From Amphiura filiformis (Eukaryota; Echinodermata; Ophiuroidea; Amphilepidida; Amphiuridae): DNA of 64,000 nt. Below, in pieces: positions 45,390 through 57,260 of the stretch; the first letter of the stretch is position 1, and every line of letters starts with the position of its first letter. Made by a program: the position numbers and the translations under genes. The notes below the pieces were generated by a model. The model was not told the DNA's origin. It ran no database searches and worked only from the letters and a program-made list of their open reading frames with translations. The stretch is taken from assembly GCF_039555335.1 (NCBI RefSeq), contig NC_092635.1, positions 70,468,058-70,532,057 of the forward strand, read 5' to 3'.

Positions 45390-45408
45390 CCCAAAACATC
45401 ATGAACAT
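45390..45408 (-). CDS. Exon 1 (coding part) of NPL-domain gene
   Basis: Short coding first exon. On the minus strand an ATG at 45408-45406 is preceded directly by an in-frame TAA and reads M-F-M-M-F-W-G; the last G is the first base of a split codon. It ends at a strong donor (GGG|GTAAGT, GT at 45389-45388), phase 1. Nuclear FKBPs of the FKBP39/46 type and other NPL proteins begin with M-x-M-F-W-G-L followed by P-G-K, and exon 2 at 36344 starts in phase 1 with L-T-I-E-P-G-K, so the join restores the family's N-terminal signature. Three clustered ATGs leave the exact start open; the ATG just before F-W-G is equally possible. The 5' UTR and promoter must lie to the right, but no TATA or initiator could be assigned. 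The intron to exon 2 is about 9 kb. Confidence 0.75.
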
Positions 45409-46587
45409 TTACACGTATTCGGAAAGTGATAAAAAGAGTAGGATTCAAACTACTAAATTTGTTATTCTATGAAAATGATATTCTTCTTCACGGAAAAATA
45501 ATCAGGTACTAAATTGTGAATATAACACATGTTGACATTTTCGTTGTGTGTACATTTTGGGAATACACGTTTTTTCATGGCTTTCATATGACACTAGATT
45601 ATATCCATTAACTGAACATTGTGCTGCATTGATTACTCTTAATAAGGTTTTATACTTCATAAGTATGCAATATACACCTTAAAATATACTTTATTAATAC
45701 TTTTTACATATCTATTACATTTATGAAGTATTATTTATGATCATTTGCTGAGAATAATAACTTGGGCAGTTCACTGAATAAAAATAAGTAATTGATCAAA
45801 ATACAGGTTGCCATCCCGTTCCGTTCTATATGACACTTGATACAAGTACGCAGAAATCCACGGATGATTCGGAATCTGACTACAGTCGAGAGAGGAAATG
45901 CCGGGGGGGGGGTATTTTACTATAATATGATATATGTAGAGTCAATATTTTATTAACATTCATCAAACAAATTGGTACAGTTGAGTTTGAAAATACCCGG
46001 GGAAAATACATGTAGGCCTATAACCACACAAAAAAGCACAAGTAGGCCTACAAAACTAAATAGGCCTATACGGGTCTCACAAAACTCATTCATTAAAAGA
46101 GTTAGGTCATATTGCTCGGACAACATCATATCATTGGCAAGCTATTATGAGGACAATGAAAACGACTCCTTTTTTGAGAAAATAAGACATTTAAAATTGA
46201 TATTCCGCAAAAACCAACTTAAGCGATGAGTTCCTTCAAACGCCCAGTAAGTTGACGAAATGAGATGTGCCTGCTTTGAGAGAAGGGACTGTAAACGCTC
46301 TCAATGCACAGAACGGATACTGTTGTTGTTCTCAGAAAAAAAGTCTAATCAAGTGTTACAAATTTAATAATGGTTTTTAAACATATGGATAAAATCAGCC
46401 GCTTCGTTTTGCATATCCTACCAGCGACTCCTATACCTTGTTTAGGACTTTCAAAAGAAGTACCTGCATGTGCAACCATGACTATTTCAAAATAGCCCGC
46501 CAAAGTCATGCAGGTAACTCCGAGGTCGTGCATTGAATTAGTTTGAATGAGGAATACTACGGGAACCATAAAAGCTCATAAAGCAGT
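45409..46587. promoter_or_regulatory. Upstream region of main gene
   Basis: 5' flank and 5' UTR of the minus-strand gene must lie here. The sequence is AT-rich with no TATA, CpG island or initiator that I can assign, so only the location is supported. No other gene is seen. Confidence 0.35.
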
Positions 46588-46872
46588 ATTCAGACTTTTT
46601 ATTGTACGTAAAATATTGTATGCAACATATCTACGTTGTTTAATCTATTACCATTCTATTTCCAGTAGGCCTAATGTTTAAGTTCTAACGAATGTTTGAT
46701 GACGTAAAATCGATAATATATTTCTACTAGATATTACATGTAACATATTATCGATTTTTCGTCATCAAACATTCGTTAGAACTTAAACATTACTGGAAAT
46801 AGAATGGCAATAGATTAAATAACGTAGATATGTTGCATACAATATTGTACGTCTAATACTCGGAGTCTGTGG
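46588..46872. repeat. Palindromic MITE, family P1 copy 2
   Basis: CAGACTTTTTATTGTACG / CGTCTAATACTCGGAGTCTG ends and long inner arms GTTTAAGTTCTAACGAATGT / ACATTCGTTAGAACTTAAAC around ATCGATAATAT. Arms pair over about 115 bp. Confidence 0.85.
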
Positions 46873-46944
46873 AGCGCTTAACCAGTGCCTTTTGTTAGAA
46901 GTCACGCATGAGTAAAGTGGATAACCTCTATTGTGCAGTGTTGT

Positions 46945-47100
46945 AGTCGAGTCCTCATCATCCGAGTCCGAGTCCGAGTCCGAGTCCTTGGTGTCCGAGT
47001 CCAAGTCCGAGTCCGAGTCCCTGCCAATTTCTGATGTCCGAGTCCGAGTCCGAGTCCGAGTCCTCAATGTTCGAGTCCGAGTCCGAGTCCGAGTCCTTAT
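46945..47100 (+). repeat. (GAGTCC)n hexanucleotide repeat
   Basis: Runs of GTCCGAGTCCGAGTCC interrupted by CTTGGTGTCC-type spacers. The Ser/Glu or Arg/Thr/Asp frames here are repeat artefacts. Confidence 0.95.
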
Positions 47101-47229
47101 GTATCAAATTCAAGCCCCGGGGTTTTTACCAATAGTTAATCAACATAGGCCTATACTTAACCAGAATTTTAGTTCTATATTTTTTTCTTGTAAATACATA
47201 ATTTGCTAGTCCTATCTAGCATGCCTAGT

Positions 47230-47640
47230 ATTGCTTTGGGGCTGTGCAATAATTATGCGGAGCCTGGGGAGGGGTGAAATTGCAAAAAATGCTTATCCCC
47301 TCTCGGCCTGCCAAAAATCGCTTGCCCCCCCTCCCCGCCTGCCAAAATCTTTGCACCCCCCATTGCACATGCCATTTTTTGGGGATCCCAATTTACAAAC
47401 CTTAAATGGTTTAGATGTATGTTGCGAGCAGGGTAATTTGCAAAGGCCTATGTAAGCATTTCCGTACTGTTTTCTAAACCTTTTTAGAGCATTTTATTTG
47501 AAAGGTGCCCCATATGTGCCAAAAATTGCTTCTTCCCCCTTCTCGGTTTGCCAAAAATTGCTTCCACCCTCCCTTTCGATCGGCCAAAAAATTCTTACCC
47601 TCAATTTTACCTTCCCCCCATGCTTATAATTTTTGCTCAG
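47230..47640. repeat. Dispersed C-rich repeat, family C1 copy 1
   Basis: TGCAATAATTATGCGGAGCC, then repeated CTGCCAAAAATCGCTTGCCCCCC blocks. An inverted copy lies at 49790-50075. Confidence 0.7.
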
Positions 47641-48522
47641 CCCCTTAGGTAGCACCTTAGACACAGTCTAATCACAGACTCGCAGTAATTAGGCTTCTGT
47701 TTTAAAGAGGCGAAAGATGCAATATACATGTAATAATCAAAATATGACGTCACTACCAAACTTCAGGTGCCAAAACGAAGAGGTGTTGGATCTGGCGGAG
47801 ATCTGGCTGTAGGCCTATGCAGTATTATTCCGGGGGTGGGGGTCACTCACATGTAAAGGTGTACGGGTATGTGCGGGGGTCAAGGGTCCCCTTTTCAGGC
47901 TCTCCGGCAGTTCCTTAAGACTTTGCATCATGCTCCAGTTCATTGAGCCTAACACTCAGTCTGAAAATTGTATATAGCTCTTTAGCTCAAATTTGGAAAC
48001 ATTTTGAATTTGCTAGCTCAAAGCCTATAATTTGGCCCAATTTTAGTTCACAGACCTCCACAAAAATGTTGAAATTTCAGTTCATCAAGCCCCTATTTTG
48101 CCCCCAAATCAGTTCTTAGTTCCCAACTTGGTTCGGTGCCGCACACCCCTACCAAAATTTAACTTCGAGTGCCCCAGGGTAATTATTATTCATGTACATT
48201 CTAGACTTGCGTCTAACAAAGCAGTCATGTCAAAAGAAACGATTATGATTAAAATCCTTTAAAACCAATTAAAGATATAACTCAAGCAATCTTGCTTTTT
48301 GGTTGTACTTTTATTTACAAACTGAATTTATTTGCATGCTATTTTATATGTTTAAACTTCTAGAAACACTGTCTTTGTTGTTTTAACTGTACCTATGTAT
48401 TTGGTGATATGAATAAATTGAACTATACAACAAAATTACTTAAATTAATGTCATGTGATCATTGATCAAGTATAAGAAGATGTTTATGAACGAAAATAAA
48501 AGACCTAAAAAGACCCTATTTT

Positions 48523-48682
48523 GCCGGACTCGAGGAGGACTCGAAGCCGAGTCCCCGAGTCCTTGGGGTCCGAGTCCGAGTCCTTAGCTTCCGAGTCCAA
48601 GTCCGAGTCCGAGTCCTTGAAAAAAGGACTCGAGTCCGGACTCGAGTCCGAGTCCGAGTCCCGAGTCCTCCAACACTGCTAT
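48523..48682 (+). repeat. (GAGTCC)n hexanucleotide repeat, second tract
   Basis: Begins with inverted GGACTCGAGGAGGACTCG and continues GTCCGAGTCCGAGTCC. Its right end CTCCAACACTGC mirrors GCAGTGTTGTAG at the left of the first tract (46937), so the two tracts may bound one inverted structure. Confidence 0.9.
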
Positions 48683-49309
48683 TCAATCAATCAATCAATT
48701 CTGGACTTCCCACCTCTTGTTTCAGGTGCACCGCTTTATGCGTGAATGTCACTGGTAACTCCACAGACGAAAACACCACACTGTCACAATAGAATATAAA
48801 ACACTCAAAGCAAGCCAAGCTATATTGTGATATTTGTATATCAAGTAGCTTCAAGTCAAAATGGAGGAGTGGGGGCTGAAATTTTTGAGATCTCAAAAGG
48901 GGGCCCAATCTCCTGCAAATAAATTTTGCTTCGAACGGGGGGAGGACCTTTACGAGGCACCATTTTAAAAACACAATTTCTCTTTTCATTTCAAGAGAAA
49001 TACGAATAAAAAAATTGCAACGAGTGTCAACTTGTAATGTAATAATTATTCTCTTTGAATGGAGTTTAACTTGTTTATGCAATAGATATGCCCTTTAAAC
49101 GGTGATCCACACTCCACAGCCTCGCGCCACTTTTCTTTCACCCTCCAAAGGGGAGGGGGGGGGAGCCCTGAAAAAAATGACCACAAATTTTCCTGGGTGA
49201 AAAATTGAGTGCAGGCCTATGTATGCTTTTCTATGGGTTGACCCATAATTTTCATGTCAAATAGGGGGAGAGGGGGGCTGAAATTTTTTAGATCTCAAAA
49301 GGGGGGGGG

Positions 49310-50075
49310 GGGCCGAAAAAGTTCTCATGATGAATTTATTTTGCATCAGGCCTCCCTAACAAATGTTTGTGAACGGTCCCTTATGCTAGTATTTTTTTTG
49401 CGGGTGGAATAATAAAAAGAGGTGGGAAATCGAAATATCGGTATTGATAAATACCACTGATGACATGTTTACTAGGAAATACTCAAGAATTTTCAATTGA
49501 ATAATGAAAAAAGTGTGCTTAGGGACCGTTCACAAACACTTGTAAGGGGGGGGGCCTGATGCAAAAAGGGGGGCCCTGAAAATTGTTGACCCTCCTAAGG
49601 GGGGGCCTGAAAAAAATGACCAAAAATTTTTCCTGGAAAAATTGAGTTTATATGCTTTTCTATGGGGTTGACCCATAATTTTCATGTCAAAAAGGGGGGC
49701 CCTGAAATTTTTGAGGTTCTGTAAGGGGGGGCCTGAAAATTTTCATGATGAAATTTTTTGCATCAGGCCCCCCCCCCTTACAAATGTTTGTGAACGCCCC
49801 CCCCCCCTTTACACATTAAGATTTTGGGGAACCAGAATTTAAAACCTTAAATTGTCTTATCATATAATGCGAGCGCAGCGAGCAGGAAATTTGCATATTT
49901 GAACGTGTTCCTATTGTTTTCCTACTAGGGCGTAATTTAGAAATGGTGGCCAAAATATCTGTGCCAAAAATCACTTGCCCCCCCCTTTCGACCTGCCAAA
50001 AAATGCTTGACCCCCCTTTCGACCTGCCAAAAAATATTCCCCCGGGGTACACATAATTATTGCACCACTCCTAAG
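49310..50075. repeat. G/C-run repeats and C1 copy 2 (inverted)
   Basis: GAACGGTCCCT...AGGGACCGTTC inverted pair (49370-49530), then several GGGGGGGCCTGAAAA / CATCAGGCCCCCCC blocks to 49800, then a C1 copy that ends GTACACATAATTATTGCACC. Nested low-complexity elements. Confidence 0.65.
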
Positions 50076-50079
50076 TGGG

Positions 50080-51430
50080 TTGCTACAAAAATCTCTAAAT
50101 TTAGTTTAAATAGTCAAATTTGGCAAGTCAGTCACATGCAAGTTCAACAATAGAGGGCGTTAATTGCTAGTCTTTTTCAATGCTTTAGAAACATCAGCAT
50201 TTACGTTACAGGCATTACACAATTTGCTCCAGTATCAAAACCTAACTTAAATCCTCCAAGTCCTTCAACATCTACGCACGGTCATCGGGTTGTGCTGATG
50301 GTGAGGACTGAATCGTTCAGCAATCCAATATTGGTGCAGTGAAAAATGCTAAAATATGAATATTTAGTAGATTTTGATTACGTCATTGCATTCAGCTACT
50401 ATTGTGCCCCATTCTTCGTTCATTATGCTACCATGGGAATATAAAGACAAACGGAACCCTGATTGAAGCCCAACATTTGGCTGATTTGGGTAGCTTTTGT
50501 TCGCTATACATACAGCGAGCTTGAAAACAAACAGCTGAGTACCGATGCAGGGAATAAACCTCTTTGCCAGCAAATTTGGTAGCCGATGTTTTAAAAAAAT
50601 TTCTGTTGCGTCCGCCATTAGTAGTTTCTACAATTTTCCCATTTTAAACCAAAATAATCAACTTTGCACGATTTTTAGTCATCATGGTGAAACTTTTGTG
50701 GTTTTGTAACATATTGAGTCCATTGCACACCGTCAGATCGCAATATTTAACTTGATTTTGAGAAGGAAAAATCGTCGCCACAGACCCCGCTCAGACCACA
50801 GTGACATGGATGCACTGACTATGCACAGCCTCGGCATTCACGGTGCGGTGCAGTGGCACTGCCACTGGTGGTAAACAATGTAAGTATAAAAGCTGAAGTT
50901 AATTATTTTCACGTATAATGTGCATGGTTTATAAGGCCATCTTTTACACCGTAAACAAGAGCAGTGTCGTGACTCATGATTGATTCACTCTTTTATATAT
51001 TGTAGGCTAGGCCAGGCCCGGGATCAGGCCACAAAAAAACATCAGTCATATAAAACAACCTGTATCAATGACAATTGATTTGATATGGCATGCACACAGT
51101 TGAGCGCCAGGCCTTGCTGTCTAGATTTTAAAGCCGAGTGGTTAATCACTCGCTAGCATGATGGTACGCGAATGGTTGAATTTTCACAATACACTTATTG
51201 GGGTATAATCAAATAGAGTTTCGGTTTTAAAATTCACGTTCAAATGCACGCAAAAGGCACTAATATTTGTACCTTTCTAAATCGTTTTAAACACTTAATT
51301 CGCTGGCTGATTTTGTGAGATTCGCAGCGAGTAATATTTTAGTGTCCATGGCGAGTGGAAAATCGCTCACTAGAAATTTTGGGGGGGGGCCTGGGGCGCA
51401 ATAATTATAGGTAATTATGAATGCGATTAT
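50080..51430. other. Gene-free stretch
   Basis: No exon, RNA gene or clear inverted repeat is seen. Confidence 0.4.
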
Positions 51431-51629
51431 TTATTGCTCGAGAAATTAGACACAATAATGCATTTGCGCTGATGTTGCACATCTAATGCACAAGCCCCGA
51501 AGGGGAGACAAAATAATGCATGTGCGCTGATGTTGGTGCGTATAATGCATGAGCCCTGAAGGGGGAGACAAAATTAGACGAATCGACATCAGCGCAAGTG
51601 CATTATTTTGCCTAATTTCTCGAGCAATA
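51431..51629. mobile_element. MITE with TTATTGCTCGAGAAATTAGAC ends
   Basis: TTATTGCTCGAGAAATTAGA at 51431 and TAATTTCTCGAGCAATA ending 51629. Between them are two direct copies of AATAATGCATKTGCGCTGATGTTG / AAGCCCCGAAGGGGAGACAA and one inverted copy ACATCAGCGCAAGTGCATTATT. Confidence 0.82.
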
Positions 51630-52611
51630 GGGCCTAAGTAATATGTGTTTATTAATCTATTTCATACAGTGGCGCATCGTGGTCGCCCCAACCCCGGGGC
51701 TGAAGAAAATTAAATTTTGCCGCCCCTTCCTCAACAGCCCGAAAAGGTTGACCCATTTTTTTTCCGGTTGTTTGAAAAAGTGAAGAGCAAAAAAAAAAAA
51801 AAAAGATTTCAGGTGCTAGCGCCCTAAAAAGCAACACATTGTGATGTATAGCAACATTTTTTCAAAAATTTGTATGCTTTATCAAATTTTTCTGCCCTTT
51901 TATTAATTAATTTTTTGCCACCCCTTTGTTTTTGTTTTTGCCGCCCCTGTTTTTGCAGCCCCTTCAATTTTGCTGCCCCTGATTTTACCCTGGGGGGCTG
52001 GCGCCCCCAAAATAAGCGCATGTCAATGATGTCATACACGACAAGAAAAAAACACATGATTTTAACTTTTTTATATAACAAATTATCACTAAAAATGTTG
52101 GAAATTAGAACCAAATATAAACCCGCCCGAAAAATGAATCAACCCTATGTGACACGAACACGCATGAAACACTGCCGTAGTACGCAGAGTGCACAAAAAT
52201 ATACACAATCAATGCATGTTTCATACTTTTCTGATTGGCTGCTTTGATAGGAGTGTATGAATGCTTTACGCTAGTTGTGCGTTGTGTAATGCAGGACTGG
52301 CGCATGATTTATAATAATATGTGAATTTACGCGAGAAGTCTATAGGCCCCTCTTGTAAAACTTTTCTCCATTTTAAGATATTATTTCTTTAATTTTCCCA
52401 ACTAGGTGATACCAGTGATGTCAACTTGATGTGAACTGTACAGTTACGTTGCAGCAACTGTTTTCAGGAGATGGTGGCTTTTAATCAGAATGTATAGTGA
52501 TGAACTCAACAGTACTGGTACAACAAAAAGCTGGTATGTACATGTACTATGATTAACCAGGGACTGCCTTTTGAGGAGAGTGAGAGCATTGCTCTCTACT
52601 GCTCTCCTTAA

Positions 52612-55001
52612 GGGGGTACTACTGTAACCCCTGCCCAATTTTGTGCCTATTTTTGCATTTTTCTCAAAAATTATAGTGCATTTGTGACAAGTAAGATATG
52701 TATATTATAGGGGCAAGGACTACAACTACTGCACTGGAAATTTTATTTCAGCACAAACAACAGTTGTGGAGTTACAGTCAAAAATGAGGGAAAACCAGTA
52801 TTTGATCAATAAATCAATAACTACTTGCCTTGAGTTGCTGAATTTTCAGTGCAGTAGTTGTACTCCTTGCCCCTATAATATACATATGGGCAATTTCAAA
52901 AAAAATGAAGCCATGGGGACATTTTGTCCAAAAATAGGATATTGATATATCAATCCATTTTGGGTGTTATTGTAAGCTTAGGATGTTAAATTGTGTGAAA
53001 CAAGTTGAGGATCAGACAAAATCAGTCAGATTTTTTTATTTTTTACAGATTTATAACAAAAACTGCATTTTTTTGTAAAAAATAACATAAACTTGGTCTT
53101 GGTGTATCTTACAGAATGCATGTTTCTAAATGCTACTTTTTGGTTCCAGTATACCTATAAAGATTGTTTAACATAAAAAATGCTACCTCATTACAGCAAC
53201 ACCTATGAAAGTGAAAAAATACCACCAAATTGGCCAACACATACCTTTTTTTAAACATTTGAGAATAAAAGGTTTTTGGTTTTCCAAATTGGCCAGTTTT
53301 TTAAGATTGTTAATAGTTTTTATCATCAGAGAGTGGTATTACCTAAATGTACTGAAAATTTGGAGTCTATATGACAGTCGATGACAAAGTGGCGATCCAT
53401 CAAAAAAGCATTTATGTTTATTTCTACACATGGTGTTACACTCCTGACACTGTTATATTTATAAAAAGATGAATTTATAAGAAGCACAAATCATTTCCTT
53501 CAACAGTAAGGTAGTTATAATGACATTACACAAATTAGGAGTGTCTGTTCATACATTAAACTAAAAAATATGTTAACATTTAGATTTTTATGTGTTGTTT
53601 GTTACCATTCTCAGTTTAAATTGTGATGAACACGTAGTATTTTTTGGGCAGGCAATACAACAATATGGTACTAGAGTGTTTGAAACTTGTTTTAAATATC
53701 ACTCTTTGGAATACCAACATAAACAATATTGGGGTACATGTTATATTCTATGTTATGGGAAGGAAGATGCCAATAAATCAACCACTTTTGTTACACTCCT
53801 GACAGATAATGTTTACAGGCACAGTCTCAAGTTATGTAAGCAAAGAAACTTAAAATATGCCTCTAAAGTATTATAGATGGGTATATAGTATACATGCTAA
53901 AAGTTTTTTGGTAAATACAATATGCCCGTTTAATTCCATCTGAACATTTACTTCCAATATACTTTTGTTACACTCCTGACAGATAATGTTCAGTCAGTGT
54001 AAGCAAAAAAAACTGAACATATGAAAGAATAATATCCAATTTAGTATATTGAATAAATATGAATTATATTTACAAGGCATCACCTGTATTATTATAGTCA
54101 GAATGTTCAATTTTTTACATGCCTTTGTTCTTATTGTGATGAATCTTATCACAATTGACAAAATGTGTTACACTCCTGACGCAACATTTTATGAAATGTA
54201 TAACAAACATACCCAACCCAAAATAATTGTATTTGTTATTATTAGTTTCTATCTATCTTATACTATTATTTAAAAAATATTTTAAGTAATTAAATCTATA
54301 AAACAATTACTAAATTTAAGATAGAATGCCAATGTTACACTCCTGACATTTTTGGGTTCTCTCAATAAAAGCTTCACTTCAACTGCAACAATGCAGATTA
54401 TTAAAATCAGTTGGCTATTTATGATAGGTCAAAGGGAATTTATAAACATGCATGAAGAAAGAAATGTGTAACATTGTTCCATATAATTTCCAATGATCAT
54501 TTCTGCAACTAGTTGAGTTAGGCTTCAAATTTCAAAAAGTCATACTGTAATGTTATAAAAAATATTTTGAGGAACTTAAACAACATAGATATCACTGGGA
54601 TTAGTTTTGAATGAAAGTAGACCCTTTAGCCTTCCAAAATATACATCACATAGTTACATATACACCCTGATCTTTTTGTACTAGCTCTCTGAAAACTTGC
54701 TGTTGATTTTCATTGCAAAAAAAAGTGTTACACTCCTGACAATTTTAGCATTATAATCGACTGGCATTTTTTTCGACAAAACGCGAGGGCTAAAATCTTT
54801 TGTCACAAATAAATGACTATCTAAGCACACATTTTACAATCATTGGGGTTTCTGGAAAGGACTTTATTTATGAAATAACAAGCAAAAAGTGAAGGGCTTC
54901 ATTTTTTTTGAAATTGCCCATATCTTACTTGTATCAAATGTGCTATAATTTTTGAGAAAAATGCAAAATTAGGCACTAAATTGGCCAGGGTGTAGTACCC
55001 C
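52612..55001. mobile_element. Middle nested element: TTAA-flanked T1 copy
   Basis: TTAA at 52608-52611 and 55002-55005. Arms GGGGGTACTACTGTAACCCC... / ...GGGTGTAGTACCCC, with TGCATTTTTCTCAAAAATTATAG matched on both sides. It is a palindromic MITE of the same family as 7001-7360, itself interrupted at about 52887 by the inner element. Confidence 0.83.
52887..54920. mobile_element. Inner nested element: TATGGG family, 2.0 kb
   Basis: TIRs TATGGGCAATTTCAAAAAAA(ATGAAGCC) and its complement ending GAAATTGCCCATA, flanked by TA/ATAT. The interior carries six same-direction copies of TGTTACACTCCTGAC (53434, 53789, 53966, 54166, 54333, 54726). The frames inside (53592-53876 and others) match nothing I know. 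The ends resemble those of 38496-39691. Confidence 0.83.
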
Positions 55002-55127
55002 TTAAATCTGATATAGGAGAGTGATGTTTGATTTTAATCTTTATGTGAAACAGCTCTCCTTGAAGGCTCATGAAGAGCTATTTATTGCTCTCCTTCAAGT
55101 TCCAAAAGACAGTCCATGAGTAACTGC

Positions 55128-55570
55128 TATATTGGTTGCATGATGAAAGGATTAGGCCATAAGGCCTGACTTAGTAACTCAGGCCCCAAGATAGTAACTT
55201 CAAGCCCCAAGATAGTATCTGACTTAGTAGCATGGGCCCTTATTTATAGTCAGGCCCAGGGTTGTCACCACGCTGGACTGGGCCGCCTGGCACTCACTAA
55301 ATTGGGTTTTTAAAAGTTTTTTTTCAATTTTTTTTTTTACATTTCGGAAGTGGATAATGATATTTCATCATAAAAAGAGGAAGAAAATTTTTTTAGGGGG
55401 GTGGTACCCTCAAAGCCTATTCCCCGATCCCTAGCGTTCAACTAAAAAGATAGTGCGAGGCGCGAGAGCGTCGCTCGCTACGCTTTGCCTTCAATATTTT
55501 AACCAGTACTATTTGGGTCCTGGTGACAACCCTGGTCAGGCCCGTGCTACTAATTCAGGCCCAAAGATAT
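55128..55570. repeat. GGCCCCAAGATAGTAACT repeats, part 1
   Basis: Short repeats of CAGGCCC(C)AAGATAGTAACT and TGACTTAGTAAC between 55160 and 55270, with an inverted CAGGGTTGTCACCA / TGGTGACAACCCTGG pair at 55257-55534 that looks like a further MITE. Confidence 0.65.
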
Positions 55571-56016
55571 TTTTTCTTTCTATGTCACTTTTGGGGATCT
55601 GTAGGTTGTTCAATATTAAAATCTAAATATTTTAATTGATATTTTTTGGTTATTTTTCTTTACAGATGAAATATGAACTTATTGGAAGGAACCACCTGCA
55701 GCAACAAGCTATAAGCAAGAGACAGGTAAATGCTTCATAGCAATCACCTGTGCCATATAGAATGTCGGCACTTCAACTAAAAATCAAGCGAATTTAACTT
55801 CGAGGGGAAAACTATTGACAGAAAAAGACATTGTCAACATATGGCTGTTACGGCCTACGCCTACCTATCAATTAGGTTTAGTGGACTAACTAGCTGGTAG
55901 CCACTAGCCATCACTGTTAATTTGGAACATGTTTTACCACAGTGGAACTCATAATATATAATTATGATAATGTGGACTACAATTAAGTCAACAAATACTG
56001 GACACAGTGGTAACTA

Positions 56017-56085
56017 GGCGAGTTAAAAAAAGGCGAGTTAAAAAAAAGGCGAGTTAAAAAAAGGTGAGTTAAAGAAAAGGCAAGT
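56017..56085. repeat. Tandem GGCGAGTTAAAAAAA repeat
   Basis: Four to five units of about 16 bp. Confidence 0.9.
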
Positions 56086-56603
56086 TACCCCCCCCCCCAC
56101 AGAGATTAGGGTGGGGTTTTTTCAATTACCCCCACAAAGTAAGCTAAAGATGAGTTACGACAAAGCCATCAAAGTCCCACCAGCGAGTTACGGCAAAGCC
56201 ATCAAGTCCAAATGGCGATTTACGACAACACAATCAAATCGGCGAGCTTCAGCAACACTATCAAGTCCTGTAAGAGAGTTACAGTCTTAACTCAATGGCG
56301 AGACTTCCCGTATTCTCAGCAGGGATCAATCTTTAACCTCTGCAGGGACCAGGGATTTTAAAAACTTATCTGACTCGCCATTTTCTCTCGCTCTAGTCTT
56401 ACTCGCCCATTTTAACTTGCCAATAACTGTCCCCTTACCCTGTTAAGCTACGATGACTTTTGTATGTACCCATTTTACAGACTATGAATTATAGTAATAA
56501 ATAAATAATAAATAACCTAGAAGAGAGGGATGTGGTGTAGGTTATACATGTACCTGTATGTATTAAACAGTGGACAATAATTAGATAATGTTAATTTTCA
56601 ATT

Positions 56604-56905
56604 TTAGTGATCCTAGCATCCTCTTTTTATATCATTTTTAGGTAGATATCCCCAAAAAAAGGTTATTCCCAAAATTGCAGTTGATTCCGATTTTGCATTT
56701 GCGAGGTATGCATGATTATTTGTTGTAATTTTGTTCTGGTGTACCAGAACATAATTCAAATTTCATGATATTTCTGCTAAACAAATTAATCTGCAAGAAA
56801 TTCTTTGTACATAAACATTATGTAGCCAGAGGTTTCCAGTGGTATAAAAATCTTTTTTTGAGAAAAGTGGGGGGGATGATGCTGTGGATCACAATCACAA
56901 AATGC
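56604..56905. repeat. Dispersed element family P2, copy 3
   Basis: GATCCTAGCATCCTCTTTTT, TTCTGGTGTACCAGAAC, GTACATAAACATTATGTAGC, ending CACAAAATGCC; same orientation as 6268-6577. Confidence 0.78.
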
Positions 56906-56979
56906 CTTACTTCCAAAAGCAGCAATTTCAACTGCACTGACTACGGAGCCCCAAAGTGACATGGAAGAAAAAATCGAGG

Positions 56980-57245
56980 TCCGGCTTAGTAACTTGGGTC
57001 CAAGATAGTAACTCGGGTCCAAGAGTAACTCGGGTCCGAGATAGTAAATTGGGGCACTGACTAGTAGTTTGGGGACCCCGAGTTACTATTTCGGGGCACG
57101 AGTTACTATCTTGGGGCACGAGTTACTAAGTTGGGCCCCAAGTTACTATCTTAGACCCCGAGTTACTAAGTCGGGCCTCAAATTACTATCTTGGACCCGA
57201 AGTTACTATCTCAAGGCTATCTCAGACCCCGTTTTTTCTTCCATG
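56980..57245. repeat. Minisatellite CGAGTTACTATCTTGG
   Basis: About ten diverged units of 18-22 bp: GGTCCAAGATAGTAACTCGG on the left half and its complement on the right half, so the array itself is an inverted pair around 57050. Outer ends CGGAGCCCCAAAGTGACATGGAAGAAAAAA and TTTTTTCTTCCATGTCACTTGAGGGCTCTG form TIRs (56942-57260). Confidence 0.85.
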
Positions 57246-57260
57246 TCACTTGAGGGCTCT

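Larger units (their letters stand above)
52555..55127. mobile_element. Outermost of three nested elements
   Basis: CAGGGACTGCCTTTTGAGGAGAG near 52557 and CTCTCCTTCAAGTTCCAAAAGACAGTCC ending near 55118. Inner AGCATTGCTCTC/GAGCTATTTATTGCTC pairs. It is split by the TTAA element 52612-55001. Confidence 0.65.

Noticed and set aside
46783..47209. Arg/Thr- and Ser/Glu-rich ORFs, also 48521-48745
   Set aside because: Products of the GAGTCC hexanucleotide repeats; no exon borders or domains.
53592..53876. 94-codon ORF in the inner TATGGG element, as a transposase
   Set aside because: No D-D-E or zinc-finger pattern and it runs across two of the repeated TGTTACACTCCTGAC motifs.
53434..54740. CRISPR-like array reading of the TGTTACACTCCTGAC repeats
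   Set aside because: Motif too short, spacing irregular (167-393 bp), and the context is an animal transposon with terminal inverted repeats.
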